Shown: positions 1 through 9,977 of the stretch, one piece after another
Position numbering within the stretch: the stretch's first letter is position 1
How the letters are laid out: the number at the start of each line of letters is the position of its first letter
Assembly (NCBI RefSeq): GCF_031143425.1
Contig: NC_090438.1
Span: 756,241,823-756,305,822, forward strand
DNA: 64,000 nt
Reading direction: 5' to 3'
Origin: Pleurodeles waltl
Lineage: Eukaryota; Chordata; Amphibia; Caudata; Salamandridae
The notes under the pieces: generated by a model
What the model saw: only the letters and a program-made list of their open reading frames with translations
What the model was told of the DNA's origin: nothing
Databases searched by the model: none
Translations under genes and position numbers: made by a program

Positions 1-877
1 TGGACGGATGTTGGTACATTTATTGATGTCGGGTAGTCGTTCTGAGTCAATCGTCCACTATTTGGTCAAGACCACTGTCTGGATCTGGGTGCAGGCCATT
101 GAGACTGTGCTCCGACAGGCCCCATTTGACAGATAGTTGAGGATATGGGACTTAGCACCCTTTAGGGACATGGAAAATCTGATGTCCATGGAGGGTTGGA
201 GGCTGGGAGGCTGCGAGGTGGTTGGAGATTCATACCCTAATGGAGAGTTCATTTCCTTTGATGCAGCTCAGGATTCGTTTGGTCTGGGCCCTGGGCAGTT
301 TTTGCAATATGCAAAAATGGAGAGTGTGGCTTGTGAGATTTGGTGTTGTTTCCCGCTGGCCCCGCAGGCCTCAGCGGTGCTGAATGGACTGATTAATTGG
401 GGCGAGGGGACTCACTTGATCACCCGGTTTTACAAAGCCCTTCCGGATGATCCGCCAGATGCGATAAGTGTGGTGCGTAGGGTGTGGGAGCATGAATTGG
501 GGGATTACATAGAAGAAGCTGATTGGGAAATGGAATTATCGCTGGTGCGCACGGTGTCACGCAACAACAGGTTTAAGCTGTTACACTTCAACTTCATGAA
601 CAGGACATACCTCACACCTAACTGACTAAATAAGATCGACCTGGGACGCAGAGTGGGGTGCCCCAGGTGTGGTGCTTTTGGGGCTTTCTTCCTGCATTTA
701 GCTTGGACATGTAGGGTGGTATATAACTTCTGGCAGGAAGTGGTAGGGAGAGCTGAGGAGGTCACGGGATTGGGGCTGGAAGCAATGCCACTGACATGTC
801 TTTTGGGAGTAGTGCGGAGACCACGGGGCCAGAGTATCCCATATAAGATTGCGCAGCTGGCGCTGGTGCTGGCCTGA
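1..877 (+). pseudogene. L1-like ORF2 C-terminal region
   Basis: This is the C-terminal part of an L1-type ORF2 protein, downstream of the reverse transcriptase. It contains the cysteine-rich C-terminal segment of L1 ORF2: a C-P-R-C pair at about 660-672, then an H-L-A-W-T-C block and a V-x-x-F-W motif at about 700-735. The frame is broken by a TAG at 134-136 and a TGA at 623-625 but is otherwise continuous, ending at a TGA at 875-877. The same C-terminal layout (C-x2-C, then W-T-C and F-W) recurs at about 63770-63845 in the L1 at the right end of the window. It is a dead, partial copy. Clade assignment to L1 (including Tx1-like relatives) is by motif; the exact subfamily is unknown. Confidence 0.8.
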
Positions 878-1398
878 CGCAAGGTAGCTATTTGCTGGAT
901 GAGTGCCCAGAGTCCTTCAATCCCCTGTTGGATTTGAGATTTAATGGAATGGGGCGTGGCTGAGGAACAGCACATACGCCTGAGATGCAGGGATGAAGGG
1001 GCTTTAACAGATGTGGTGGCTTGGTGTGTATTGTTGGAACAGTTCACTGGTGTGGAGGAATTAAGTTCTGCAGGAAGCACGGAGGATGAGGGGTGTGAGA
1101 GTACATCTTGAACCAATTGGGTAGGTGATGGCCAACTATGGTGAAGTCATGTTTCTGCTTTATACAATATGTTTAATGACTGGTCTCATGCGGATCTTCA
1201 GCAAGGGAGGGGGGGGTCTGAGGGAAATCCTGCATCATTGGTTACTATTGCCTCTTGGCTTGGATTTATGTGAATGAGGCCCTCTGGTACTGTGATATAA
1301 TGATACAGCCAGGTCTTGCAACAACCAGCACTGCACTGTATGTTTATTGTTGATAATGTTTTTCAAACTCAATAAAAACAGAGTTATATAAAAAAAAA
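1..1398 (+). mobile_element. L1-like LINE, 3' end (5' part outside window)
   Basis: This is the tail of an L1-clade non-LTR retrotransposon whose 5' part lies left of the window. The protein-coding end of ORF2 runs to about 877. It is followed by a 3' UTR of roughly 500 bp and an AATAAA signal at 1371, and the copy ends in an A-run at about 1390-1398. The A-tail on the + strand fixes the orientation and the 3' boundary. The ORF2 end matches in layout the end of the L1-like element that runs off the right side of this window, so the two are related families. No target duplication can be checked because the 5' end is missing. Confidence 0.85.
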
Positions 1399-1572
1399 TG
1401 ATCTCTTAACTCCAAATGAGGGCTTAATTAATAAATTGACTGTTAACTTTCATTAATCAGAAACAAATATAGAGTTTGCATGTTATTTACATTACATTTC
1501 ACCTTTTACTACTTGGCATAACAAGTGAATACTACTATATTTCTACAGCTTATGGGTTTCTCATACACATTA

Positions 1573-1734
1573 TTAAATGCATAGGCACATCAAAGAAATA
1601 TCAAAGGGCAATACCTCTTGGCTATCATACACTAATGAGGGGCTTGTGGAAGGCGGAGGATGAGGAAGATCGAGTTTTGGCAGCCTCCTAACAAATCTCC
1701 TGTTGGTCTCGATAGGGAATTCACTGCCAGCCAC
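1573..1734 (-). CDS. Candidate terminal exon, unrecognised protein
   Basis: On the - strand a strong splice-acceptor-like tract (pyrimidine-rich, ending TTTTCTGCAG at 1735-1744) opens directly into a 54-codon frame that ends in TAA at 1573-1575. The predicted peptide has a basic N-terminal half (TNRRFVRRLPKLDLP) and a Pro/Ser-rich middle, and ends in a short hydrophobic tail. I do not recognise it. A second frame is open for about 35 codons too, so the reading frame is not secure. It could be a host terminal exon, a piece of an unknown repeat, or chance. No partner exon is proven, although the open frame at 1842-2204 lies upstream on the same strand. Confidence 0.22.
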   Translation of the reverse strand: MAGSEFPIETNRRFVRRLPKLDLPHPPPSTSPSLVYDSQEVLPFDISLMCLCI

Positions 1735-1841
1735 CTGCAGAAAAGTAAGGTGTAAAGAATTTAGCCTATGGGTTCATTCATACCATTCACTTATCTGTTG
1801 ATATATATCTTGACTCTAAAGCTTCTCAAAAGGCCTTTGCG

Positions 1842-2204
1842 TTAATGATGGGGCAGAAAAATGGTCAATCTGTATCCAAATGAACCATGTAGATCAATGA
1901 AAATACACTGGCTTTCAATACAACCAAAAACGAGAGGTAGCTGACTGGAAGACAAGAATGGAGGCCCAGATCTAGTCCAAACTACTCCTGTGCCATCTTC
2001 CCCTCTTTGAATGCCATCATGGCACATGTCCCAATACACTGCCCACACCCATTTATCCCTGTACCCACTCATCACCTGGGGACCATTCTCCACAAACAGA
2101 AACCAATCTGCATCTCCAACTATGCCCTTACAAGGCCTTCCATCAGTAGCACCATTCTTCCAGCACCCACACAGTGGAAATTCATGCATTTGTATCCACA
2201 CCAC
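1842..2204 (-). CDS. Unrecognised 120-codon open frame
   Basis: An uninterrupted - strand frame of 120 codons in otherwise non-coding DNA. It is rich in Trp, Gly and Cys, with an aromatic stretch (WVWAVYWDMCHDG) and a hydrophobic C-terminus. I cannot assign a family. An alternative frame holds a GTAAGG donor-like site near 2127. It lies just upstream (in - sense) of the acceptor-like site at 1735-1744, so an exon or an old retroelement gene is possible. Chance cannot be excluded, because other frames over the same bases are also open for 90 codons. Confidence 0.18.
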   Translation of the reverse strand: MVWIQMHEFPLCGCWKNGATDGRPCKGIVGDADWFLFVENGPQVMSGYRDKWVWAVYWDMCHDGIQRGEDGTGVVWTRSGPPFLSSSQLPLVFGCIESQCIFIDLHGSFGYRLTIFLPHH

Positions 2205-2290
2205 TCACTGCTCCTACACACACCATACCAAAACCCAGTTCCCTATTGTAGGAAGCTGCATCTGTATATACCATATCAAAGTATGATATA

Positions 2291-3083
2291 GGCCCTAATT
2301 ATAACTTTGGCAGTAATAACCGCCTACCGCCGCGGTGATGACCTCCAACATACCACCGCGGCAACAACCATCCGTCTGGCAAATTATGAGCACTGACTGA
2401 CTTCCACCACAATAAGGGGGGAAATACGGCAGTGTTCATACAGGCGGACGGTGGTGATCTGGCGCTGCTAACAGCAGCACCACCTGCCAGTAGAAAGCCG
2501 CCAGCTGTATTTTGAGCAGAAATACGGCCTGGCGGTGTTCTGCTGGCGGGGCGCTGCTGGCGGTAGCAATGCCCCTTCACTGCCAGACAACGTCCTAGAT
2601 GGACAAGGTAAGTCGGGCATCCAACAGGGGAGGGGGGGTGGAGGGTGTTGTGTGTGTGTTTCTGAGTGTGTGAGTGCATGTAAGAATGGTGAAGTGAGTG
2701 CGTGTAAGAATGGTGAAGTGAGTGCGTGTCTTCATGTCAGTGTGTCTGGGTGTAAGAATGTGTGTAAGTATGTCTGGACGAATGCGTATGTGAATGCGTG
2801 TATGCCAGGGAATGAGTGAATGCATGTCTGCGTGGTGCATGTGGGTGTGTGTATGCGGGGATGGGGGGTGAGGGGTGCTGTGACTGTAGTGGGGGAGGGG
2901 GGTGCGTTTATGGCGGGGTGGGGGTGAATGAGTGTATCGGGTGGGGGTGTTTGAATCGGTGAGTGGGGGGGTGTTTGGATGGAGCGGGTGTCAGTTGAGT
3001 GATGGGGGTGGGGGAGCCGCCTACCAGTGACAGGGAAGGAATTCCCTGTCATCAGTAGGACCTACCACCATGGTTTTCATGCC
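2291..3083. mobile_element. Harbinger-type MITE, right end deleted
   Basis: Starts with the terminal repeat GGCCCTAATTATAAC at 2291, preceded by ATA, the same target triplet used by the two large Harbingers in this window. The interior contains inverted-repeat-like CCGCC/GGCGG-rich sequence and a GT-rich low-complexity tract. The part around 3010-3083 resembles 26435-26520 of the MITE at 26209-27170 (CCACCATGG and CAGTGACAGGGAA blocks). The right terminal repeat is absent: the MITE stops at about 3083, where LTR sequence resumes. It is non-coding and non-autonomous. Confidence 0.65.
2636..3000. repeat. GT-rich low-complexity tract
   Basis: Purine/GT-rich simple sequence inside the MITE, with a 24-bp unit duplicated at about 2680-2727 (TGTAAGAATGGTGAAGTGAG core) and many GTGTGT or GAGTG runs. 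It produces spurious open frames on both strands. The mirror-type CA-rich tract lies in the related MITE at 26598-26820. Confidence 0.7.
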
Positions 3084-5307
3084 ATTTTTAGAATCACAAG
3101 ATTCAAATTGCAGGTAAGTACCTTAAAAGTTTCGTATTTCACATAGATATCAATAGTACTTTGTTTGAAATACGTAAGTAGTACAGCTTTTGAATTATTG
3201 GCAATAATCTGTTTTAAAAATAAAATTTTCAGAAACAGTTCCTAGGGGTAAGAAGTGTTAGATCGTTTTACAGGTAAGTACAACACTTACAGTTTCAGTC
3301 TCCAGGTTTTAGGAACTCCACCAGTTGGGGTTCAATTTAACCCCAAATACCCAACAGCACCAACAAGGGGCCCACCGGGTGCAGAGGTCAAAGTTAAGCA
3401 ATTTTAACATCGGCTCCTAAGGAGACAGGGGGTACTCGGAATCAGGCCTGCCTGCAGGTAAGTACCTGTGGCTCAGGGGGCAGACCCGGGGGTGATTAGA
3501 AGAGCACTGAAGGGGCCAGAAGTAGACACCAAACACAACACCCTCAGCGGCACAGGGGTGGCCGAGTGCTGGGTGCAAACTGGATTTCAGGTTTTCAATG
3601 CTGGTCTATGAGGAGACCCCGGGCCTCAGTCAGAGCCTGCAGGTGATATCCACGGGGGTGTCTCGGGCATACCACCAGTCGGATAGGGAGGAGGGGTGCC
3701 TGCTGAACATAGAGGCACCAGTCGTCGGTTTCTCCAAGGCCTGGGGGCTGCAGGTGCAGTGTGTCTTTAGACGTCAGATATCTTCGTCTGAAGCTTCGCG
3801 GTCAGGGGTTTCCTCGGGATCCCCCCCTTTCAGGTGTCATTGTGGAGGGTCTTAGAAAAAGACACTGTTCTCAGGAGTTCTTGGTCCTTTTGGGTGCAGG
3901 GCAGTCCTCTGGAGTTGGGCAGAGGTTGCTGGCCTCGCTGGGTGCGTCCCTGTCTTTTGCAGGTTCTTTGAAGCAGGAGACAGGCCGGTAGGCTTGGGGC
4001 CAAAGCAGTTGTCATCTTCCTTCTTCGCTGTTAGGGGTTTCAGTTAAGTAGTCCTTTTTCTTCTTGTAGGTCACCAGGAATCTGGTGAGCTGGGTTTAGG
4101 GAGGCCCTTAAATCCTAGATTTAGTGGTGTTTTAGGGGTCAATGGCTACTGTCCCTGAGGGTGGCTACACCCTCCTTGTGCCCACTCCTTTTGGGGAGGG
4201 GAGCACCAACCTAATCCTATTGGTCCTTGTCCTCCAAACCAAGATGGAGGATTCTGCAGGGAGGGTGGGTCACCTCAGCTCTGGACACCTAAGGGGTGGT
4301 CCTGGCTGGAATGGTTACTCCTCCCTGTTTTCCCTAATTTTCCCGCCGTACTTGCCGCTAAAAGTGGGGCTTTGTCAGGGGATGCAGCCACTAGCTGGAG
4401 TGTCCTAGGGCACTGTAATCCGCGGCTTGAGCCTTTGAGCCTCACCGCCAGGTGTTACAGTTCCTGTACGGGGAGGTGTGTAGCACCTCCACCCAGGGCA
4501 GGCTTTGGTTCTGACCACAGAGTGCATAAAGGCACTCAGCCCATGTGGTCAGAAACTTATCTGAAAGTGGCAAGCTGGCATAGACCGGTCAGTCCTACAC
4601 TAGCAGTTTGGCTAACATACAGTGGGCATCTCTAAGATGCCCTCTGTGGGCATTTTTCAATAAATCCCACAATGGCATCAGTGTGAGTTTATTGTGCAGA
4701 GATGTCTGATACCAAACTTCCCAATAATCAGTGAAGCCATTATGGAGCTGTGGAGTTCCTAATGACAAGCTCCCAGACCATGTACTCAATATGGCAGCAC
4801 TGCACTTGCAATGTCTAATAATTGACTTAGACACTGTAGGGGCATATTGCCCATGCAGCTATACCCTCACCTGTGGTATAGTGCACCCTGCCTTAGGGCG
4901 GTAAGGTCTGCTAGAGGGGTGACTTACCTATGCCACAGGCAGTGATTGGTGGGCATGGCACCCTGAGAGGGGTGCCATGTTGACTGTCTTTTTCTCCTCA
5001 CCAACACACACAAGCTGCAAGGCAGTCTGTAAATGCTTGGTGAGGGGTCCCCTAGGGTGACATAATACATGCTACAGCCCTTAGAGACCTTCCCTGGCCA
5101 CAGGGCCCTTGGTACCATGGGTAGCCTTTACAGGGACTTAACTGGATGCCAGGGCTGTGCCAATTGTGGAAACAAAGGTACAGTTTTAGGGAAAGAACAC
5201 TGGGGCACGGGCCTGGCTAGCACGGTCCCAGCCCACTTTAAATCAAAGTTGGCATCAACACTAGGCAAAAAGTGGGGAGGTAACCATGCCATCGGAAGAG
5301 GATGAGA

Positions 5308-6807
5308 CTAACCTTTCCCAAGAGAGTCTTCACTGTCTAAGTGGAAGAACCTGGAAAAGCCATATGCATTGGCATGGGCAGTCCCATATCTGTGTTCCAC
5401 TACAAAGTCCATTCCCTGTAGGGATATGGACCACCTCAAAAGTTTTGGGTTCTCACCTTTCATTTGCATTAGCCATCTGAGAGTTCTGTGGTCAATTTGA
5501 AGAAAAAAGTGAGTGCTAAACAAGTATGACCTCAGCTTTCTCAGGGACCAAACCACAGCAAAGGCCTCCCTCTTAATGGCACTCCAATGCTGGCCCCTGG
5601 GGAGTAACCTCCTACTAATAAAAGCAACAGGCTGGTCAAGGCCATCATCATTGGTTTGGGACAGGACTGCTCCTATCCCATGTTCAGAGGCATCTGTGTG
5701 CACAATGAACTGCCTAGAATAATCCGGAGCTTTAAGAACTTGCGCTGGGCACATTGCTTCTTTCAAGGTGTCAAAGGCCTTTTGACAGACAAGAGTCCAG
5801 TTTACCTTCTTTGGCATTTTCTTTGAGGTCAGTTCAGTGAGGTGAGTCACAATGGACCCATATCCCTTCACAAACCTCCTGTAGTACCCAATTAAGCAAA
5901 AGAATGCCCTGACTTGAGCCTGCGTTTTTGGAGCTTCCCAGTCCAGACTTGTCTGGATCTTGGGTTGTAAGGGTTGCACTTGGCCTCCACCTACAAGGTG
6001 ACCCAAGTATACAAGTGTGCCCTGCCCTATTTGGCACGTAGATGTTTTAATAGAGAGTCCTGCAGTTTGCAAGGCCTGCAAAACCTTCCCCAGGTGGACC
6101 AGGTGATCCTGCCAGCTGGAGCTAAAGACAGCAATATCTTCTAGATATGCTGCACTAAAGGACTACAAACCAGCAAGGGCTTGATGCACCAACCTATGGA
6201 AGGTGGCCGGGGCATTCTTTAATCCAAAGGGCATAACAGTAAACTGATAATGCCCTTCAGGATTACAGAATACTGTCTTTTCTTTGGCTCCAGGTGCCAT
6301 CCTAATTTGTCAGTACTCTGCATTTAAGTCAAGGGTACTCAGAATTTTGGCTGCACCTAACTTGTCAATCAATTCATCTGCTCTGGGTATGGGGTGTGTA
6401 TCTGCCTTAGTGACAGAGTTGAGTCCTCTGTAGTCCACACAGAACCTCATCTCTATCTTGCCATCTTTGGTGTGAGATTTGGGGACCAAGACCAGTGAGC
6501 TAGCCCAGGGACTGTCAGAGTGCTCTATTACCCCTAACTCCAGCATCTTGTGGTCTTCCTCTTTGATGCTCTCTTTAACTTGGTCAGACTGTCTATAAAT
6601 TGTGTTTTTGACAGGTACACTGTCTCCTGTGTCCACATCATGGGTACACAGGTGTGTCTGACCAGAGGTCAAAGAGAAGAGCTCTGCACACTGCTGTAGG
6701 ACTTGCCTGAAATCAGCTTGCTGTTGGGCAGATAGGGTGTCTGAATAGACTATTCCATCTACTGACTCATCCTTAGGGTCAGTTGAGAGGAGATCAGAGA
6801 TGTTCAC
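5308..6807 (-). pseudogene. Gmr1-like pol: reverse transcriptase and RNase H
   Basis: The RT-RNase H block of the LTR retrotransposon, read from 6807 to 5308. It starts with a spacer, then the RT N-terminal region with LELGVIEHSDSPWASSLVLV, the FCVDYRGLN motif, and LSTLDL near 6320. The middle of RT (6310-6081) is in other frames and contains MPFGLKNAPATF and the active-site box, here A-Y-L-E-D at about 6140 instead of the usual Y-x-D-D. RNase H follows with T-D-A-S, then a K-R-E-A-F block and I-D-H-R-T-L-R-W. The block ends near 5308, where the 3' LTR begins. It would copy genomic RNA into DNA in an intact element. Frameshifts and the D-to-E change mean it is inactive. Confidence 0.88.
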
Positions 6808-6811
6808 TCTC

Positions 6812-9800
6812 TGTAAGGAAATGCCTCCTTGGCATGGTTACCCCCTGACTTTTTGCCTTTTGTTGATGCCAGTTATGATTGAAAGTGTGCTGGGACCTTG
6901 CTAACCAGGCCCCGGCACCAGTGTTATTTCCCTAAACTCTACCTCTGTAACCACAATTGGCACAGCCCTGGCAGACAGATAAGTCCCTTGTAAATGGTAC
7001 CCCTAGTACCAAGAGCCCTGATGCCAGGGAAGGTCTCTAAGGGCTGCAGCATGTCTTATGCCACCCTGGGGACCCCTCACTCAGCACATGCACACTGCCT
7101 CACAGCTTGTGTGTACTGGTGGGGAGAAAATGACTAAGTCGACATGGCACATCCCTCAGAGTGCCATGCCCACCTCACACTGCCTGTGGCATAGGTAAGT
7201 CACCCCTCTAGCAGGCCTTACAGCCCTAAGGCAGGGTGCACTATACCACAGGTGAGGGCATGTGTGCAGGAGCACTATGCCCCTACAGTGTCTAAGCAAA
7301 GCCTTAGACATTATAAGTGCAGGGTAGCCATAAAGGGTATATGGTCTGAGAGTTTGTCAAACACGAACTCCACAGTTCCATAATGGCTACACTGAAATCT
7401 GGGAAGTTTGGTATCAAACTTCTCAGCACAATAAGTGCACACTGATGCCAGTGTGGAATATATTGTAAAATGCACCCAGAGGGCATCTGAGAGATGCCCC
7501 CTAAATACCAGTCTGACTCCTAGTGCTAAGCTGACTAGTTTCTGCCAGTCTGCCACAACCAGATGAGTTTCTGGCCACATGGGTAGAGTGCCTTTGTCAC
7601 TTTGTGGCCAGGAACAAAGCCTGTACTGGGTGGAGGTGCTTCTTACCTCCCCCTGCAGGAACTGTAACACCTGGCGGTGAGCCTCAAAGGCTCAGGCCTT
7701 TTGTTACAGCACCCCAGGGCATCCCAGCTAGTAAAGATGCCTGCCCTTCTGGCCACTGCCCCCACTTTTGGCAGCAAGGCTGGAGGAGATAATGAGAAAA
7801 ACAAGGAGGAGTCACCCACCAGTCAGGACTGCCCCTAATGTGCCCTGAGCTGAGGTGATCCCTGCCTTTAGAAATCCTTCATCTTGAGATTGGAGGATTC
7901 CGCCAATAGGATTAGAGAAGTCCCCCCCCCCTCAGGGAGGAGGCACAAAGAGGGGTGTAGCCACCCTCCAGGACAATAGCCATTGGCTACTGCCCTCCTG
8001 ACCTAAACACATCCCTAAATTCAGTATTTAGGAGCCACCCAGAACCCAGGAAATCAGATTCCTGCAACCTACACAAAGAAGGACTGCTGACCTGAAAGCC
8101 CTGCAGAGACGATTGAGAACACAACTGCCTTGGCCCCAGCCCTACTGGCCTGTCTCCAGATGCAAAGAACCTGCACAGCGACGCATCCGACAGGGACCAG
8201 CAACCTCTGAAGACTCAGAGGACTGCCCTGAACCCGAAGGACCAAGAAACTCCCGAGAACAGCTGCACTGTTCAACAACAGCAGCATCTTTGCAACAAAG
8301 AAGCAACTTTTAAAGAACTCCCTCTTCCCGCCAGAAGAGTGTGACTTCACCCTCTGCACCGACGCCCCTGGCTCGAGCTCCAGAGAACCAACACTGCACA
8401 GAGGACTCCCAGGCGACTGCGACCTCGTAACCTGAGACGACCACCCTGCACCCCTACAGCGACACCTGCAGCGAGGATCCAGAGGCTTCCCCTGACCGCG
8501 ACTGCCTGGAACAAAGAACCCGATGCCTGGACCAAGCACTGCACCCGTAGACCCCCAGGACCAAAAGGAACCGAACTCCAGTGCAGGAGTGACCATCAGG
8601 CGACCCTCTGCCTAGCCCAGTCATTGGCTGGGCCAAGAAGCCCCCCTGTGCCCTGCGTGCATCGCTAGAGTGACCCCCGGGTCCCTCCATTGATTTCAAC
8701 AGAAAACCCAAAGCCTACTAAGCACACTGCACCAGGCCGCCCCTGTGCAGCTGAGGGTGTAATTTGTGTGTCTGTTTGTGCCCCCCCCAGTGCCCTACAA
8801 AACCCCCCTAGTCTGCCTTCCAAAGATGCAGGTACTTAACTGTTGTCAGACTGGAACTGGAGCACCCCTGTTCTCCATAGGCGCCTATGTGTTTTGGGCC
8901 CTTCTTTGACCTCTACACCTGACCATGCCCTGTGTTGCTGGTGCAGTGACTTTGAGGTTGCCTGGAAACCCCAACAGGGGGCTGCCAATGCCCAGGAACT
9001 GAACTTGTAAGTGCCTTACTTACCTCAGAAACTTAACCAGGAACTGTTGATTTTTGCACTGTGTCCACTTTTAAAATACCCCGACACCTGGACCAAGCAC
9101 TGCACCGCAGCCCCCAGGACCAAAAGGAACCGAACTCCAGTACAGGGGTGACCATCAGGCGACCCTCTGCCTAGCCCAGTTGGTGGCTGGCCCGTGAAGC
9201 CCCCCCCCCCCCAGGCCTTGCCTCCATTGCTAGATTGACCCCCGGGTCCCTCCATTGATTTCTACAGAAAACTCTATGCCTACTATGCACACACTGCACC
9301 CGGCCGCCCCTGTGTGCCCATTTGTGTCCCCCCCCCAGTGCTCTACAAAAACCCCCTCCGAAGACGCAGGTACTTACCTGTTGGCAGACTGGAACCGGAG
9401 CACCCCTGTTCTCCATAGGCTCCTGTGTGTTTTGGGCCCTCCTTTGACCTCTAAACCTGACCGGCCCTGTGTTGCTGGTGCAGTGACTTTGGGGTTGCCT
9501 TGAACCCCCAATGGTGGGCTGCCTAAGCCCAGGAAACTGAACTTGTAAGTGCCTTACTTACCTCAGAAACATAACCTTATCTACCTCCCCCAGGGACTGT
9601 TGATTTTTGCACTCTGTCCACTTTTAAAATAGCTTGTTGCCATTTTTACCTATACTGTGTGTACTACAGCTTTAATTCAAAGTTCCTTACCTGTGTGGAG
9701 TACTTTGCATTTTATGTATTTACTAAAATATATTTTTCTATATAAAAACTATTGGCCTGGAGTTAAGTCTTTGAGTGTGTGTTCCTTATTTTTTGCCTGT

Positions 9801-9971
9801 GTGTGTAAAACAAATGCTTAACACTACCCTCTGATAAGCCTACTGCTCGACCACACTACCACAAAATAGAGCATTAGAATTTTGCCACTATCAACCTCTA
9901 AGGGAAACCCTTGGACTCTGTGCACACTATCTCTCACTTTGAGATAGTATATACAGAGTCAACTTCCTACA
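6812..9971 (+). repeat. Solo LTR (3.16 kb) inserted between INT and RT
   Basis: A complete LTR of the same family as the host element. It begins TGTAAGGAAATGCC at 6812, ends CAACTTCCTACA at 9971, and is flanked by CTCTC at 6807-6811 and 9972-9976. It lies in + orientation, opposite to the element it interrupts. It was left by recombination between the LTRs of an inserted element, or could be an LTR-only insertion. A TATA-like run (TTCTATATAAAAAC) occurs near 9735-9750. No coding capacity is visible, and the 60-175 codon open frames inside it are not protein-like. At 3.16 kb it is unusually long for a Ty3/gypsy LTR. Confidence 0.9.
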
Positions 9972-9977
9972 CTCTCT

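Larger units (their letters stand above)
1399..2241. other. Unassigned stretch between LINE tail and LTR element
   Basis: AT-rich sequence between the L1 A-tail and the Gmr1-like insertion. It is the left half of the target into which the LTR element inserted, and its right half resumes at 13624. I recognise no repeat family. Two open stretches on the - strand are listed separately as weak candidates. Otherwise I see no RNA gene or regulatory motif. Confidence 0.5.
2247..5290 (-). repeat. 3' LTR of the Gmr1-like element
   Basis: About 3 kb (including a MITE) that aligns by eye along its length with the reverse complement of the solo LTR 6812-9971 and collinearly with 46588-49135. The LTR reads from 5290 to 2247 in - sense and ends in TACA. 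Roughly the first 20 bases of the LTR, and the polypurine tract before it, are missing or diverged at 5290-5307. About 170 bp next to the MITE is also missing compared with the other copies. The CAGGTAAGTA motif recurs on the + strand at 3111, 3271 and 3455. Confidence 0.82.

Noticed and set aside
505..1116. 203-codon - strand frame
   Set aside because: It is antisense to the L1-like ORF2 C-terminus and its 3' UTR and has no recognisable motif.
8069..8711. Open frames of 65-175 codons inside the solo LTR
   Set aside because: They lie in GC-rich LTR sequence, overlap each other, are not kept in the other LTR copies, and show no protein family.
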